Below are positions 13,361 through 14,519 of a stretch of 14,519 nt of DNA, piece after piece (within the stretch, counting starts at the first letter, position 1; each line of letters opens with the position of its first letter). This DNA comes from HGM12587 sp945786935 (lineage in GTDB: Bacteria > Bacillota > Clostridia > Lachnospirales > Lachnospiraceae). The stretch covers positions 1-14,519 of the forward strand of contig CALZFY010000061.1 in the NCBI GenBank assembly GCA_945786935.1, given 5' to 3'. Position numbers and translations under genes: made by a program. The notes below the pieces were generated by a model, which saw only the letters and a list, made by a program, of their open reading frames with translations, made no database searches and had not been told where the DNA came from.

Positions 13361-14290
13361 ATGGAAGAGAGAAAAGTAATTTTAGACATCCATAATTTTT
13401 CCATTGCTTTTGAGCAATATGAAAATGGATTTAAAAAGATCTCCCTGCCTACTATCAGGGAACTGGATGTGACGATTCACGAAGGAGAAATGGTAGCTGT
13501 GGTAGGCTCCAGTGGTTCGGGAAAAAGCCTGCTTGCTCATGGAATATTAGGTATTCAGCCCTACAATGCAGTGCTTGGAGGAGAAATCTATTATGACGGC
13601 GAGCTTCTCACCGAGGAGAGAAAGGCGGCTCTTCGGGGCAATGAGATCGTACTGGTGCCCCAGAGTGTGGCATTTTTAGATCCGCTGATGAAGATCGGTC
13701 CCCAGATCCGAAAGGGAAAAAAGGATCAGGCATCCAAGAAGAAGCTGGATAGCATTTTCAAAGGCTTCCACTTAAAGGAAGAGGTGCAGAACCTTTATCC
13801 CTTTGAGCTGTCCGGAGGAATGAACCGAAGGGTGCTGGTATCCACTGCCATGATGGGAAATCCAAGGTTGGTCATTGCAGATGAACCCACACCGGGACTT
13901 CATATGGATATGGTCCGCAGGGTCATGAGTCATTTCAGAGAAATGGCAGATGCCGGAGCAGGGGTGCTTTTGATCACCCATGATTTAGAGCAGGCATTGG
14001 AGGTGGCAGACAGAGTGGTAGTATTTTATGCGGGAACTACCGTGGAGGATGCCGGTGTTAAAGATTTTGAAAAGGAAGAGACTCTTCGCCATCCCTATTC
14101 GAAAGCATTATGGAGAGCGCTGCCTCAAAACGGTTTTCAGTTTATAGGAGGAACCCAGCCTTATGTAAAGGACTTGCCAAAGGGATGTCCTTTTGGTCCA
14201 AGGTGTGAACTTTGTACTGAAGAATGTACACAAAAGATTCCTTACAGGGAAGTTCGTGAGGGCAGAGTGAGATGCATTCATGCCCGGTAG
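13361..14290 (+). CDS. ABC transporter ATP-binding protein, DppD/NikD type
   Basis: A 309-residue ATPase that powers the importer from the cytoplasmic side. Visible motifs: Walker A GSSGSGKS (49-56), Q-loop VPQS (Gln101), signature LSGGM (150-154), Walker B RLVIADE (169-175) and H-loop THD (His207). The Met in the signature is usual for DppD/NikD. The C-terminal oligopeptide-transporter extension holds Cys276, 282, 285 and 289 (GCPFGPRCELCTEEC) plus Cys305, the cysteine set that in family members can hold a [4Fe-4S] cluster. The helical region between Q-loop and signature is compact. AGGAGG lies 5 bp upstream of the ATG. Confidence 0.93.
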   Translation: MEERKVILDIHNFSIAFEQYENGFKKISLPTIRELDVTIHEGEMVAVVGSSGSGKSLLAHGILGIQPYNAVLGGEIYYDGELLTEERKAALRGNEIVLVPQSVAFLDPLMKIGPQIRKGKKDQASKKKLDSIFKGFHLKEEVQNLYPFELSGGMNRRVLVSTAMMGNPRLVIADEPTPGLHMDMVRRVMSHFREMADAGAGVLLITHDLEQALEVADRVVVFYAGTTVEDAGVKDFEKEETLRHPYSKALWRALPQNGFQFIGGTQPYVKDLPKGCPFGPRCELCTEECTQKIPYREVREGRVRCIHAR

Positions 14291-14314
14291 AGGATGCCCG
14301 GAGGAGAGAAACAG

Positions 14315-14519
14315 ATGATATTAGAAGCAAAAAACCTGTCCTTTCGCTATGGGAAGGATACGAGACAGATTTTTGAAAATTTCAGCCTGAGTGTGGAAAG
14401 CCATGAACGAGTGGGCATCATTGCCCCCAGCGGTTTTGGAAAGACCACTTTTTGTAAGATCCTTGCAGGCTATGAGAAGCCTGATGCGGGAGAAGTCCTT
14501 CTGGATGGCAGACCGCTTT
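14315..14519 (+). CDS. ABC transporter ATP-binding protein, DppF/NikE type, 3'-truncated by window end
   Basis: The first 68 residues of the second ATPase; the rest is outside the window. It opens MILEAKNLSFRYGK, as DppF/NikE proteins do, with an aromatic residue (Tyr12) for adenine stacking. Walker A is APSGFGKT (37-44), where the first Gly of GxSGxGK is Ala. The ATG at 14315 is preferred because GGAGGAG lies just upstream; an in-frame ATG at 14294 is possible but its upstream sequence is poor. It is 24 bp after the previous ATPase gene and completes the heterodimeric ATPase pair of the operon. Confidence 0.88.
   Translation, partial: MILEAKNLSFRYGKDTRQIFENFSLSVESHERVGIIAPSGFGKTTFCKILAGYEKPDAGEVLLDGRPL

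Overview
The window looks like chromosomal DNA from an anaerobic, gut-type Clostridia, most likely a Lachnospiraceae member. This is inferred from moderate GC, strong AGGAGG-type ribosome binding sites, sigma-A promoters and the gene families present. I see no rRNA, tRNA, CRISPR array, insertion sequence or phage gene. Coding is dense: eleven complete genes plus one gene cut at each edge.

Left part (1-5460). The window opens in the 3' end of a HerA-like (DUF853) ATPase. A near-consensus promoter (523-551) then drives a cytoplasmic GH13 alpha-glycosidase with an unusual charged linker and helical C-terminal tail. A double-hairpin bidirectional terminator (2414-2505) separates it from a convergent minus-strand operon: esterase (4555-5325), second esterase (3724-4479), ATP-grasp ligase (2512-3705). 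A perfect 14-bp palindrome lies in front of that operon. Its biochemical role is not known to me.

Middle (5460-9675). A small four-helix ferritin-like protein is divergent from larB-larC, which overlap by 4 bp. LarB and LarC make and nickel-load the nickel-pincer nucleotide (NPN) cofactor. larE, the sulfur-insertion enzyme, converges on larC across a strong hairpin. Divergent from larE is a 128-residue ferredoxin with four [4Fe-4S] motifs, a textbook promoter and two Rex-like inverted repeats around it. The classic NPN user, larA, is not in the window.

Right part (9676-14519). A five-gene Opp/Dpp/Nik-type ABC importer operon: lipoprotein substrate-binding protein, permease, permease, ATPase, and a second ATPase cut by the window edge. 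The binding protein ends with a His-X-His-X-His cluster. With the lar genes beside it, nickel (free or chelated) is a reasonable guess for the substrate, but sequence alone does not exclude peptides.

Working model: the region from 6176 to the right edge may be a nickel acquisition and NPN-cofactor locus, in which the importer supplies Ni, LarB/LarE/LarC build NPN, and the polyferredoxin serves redox or Fe-S needs. The link between importer, ferredoxin and lar genes is inference from proximity.
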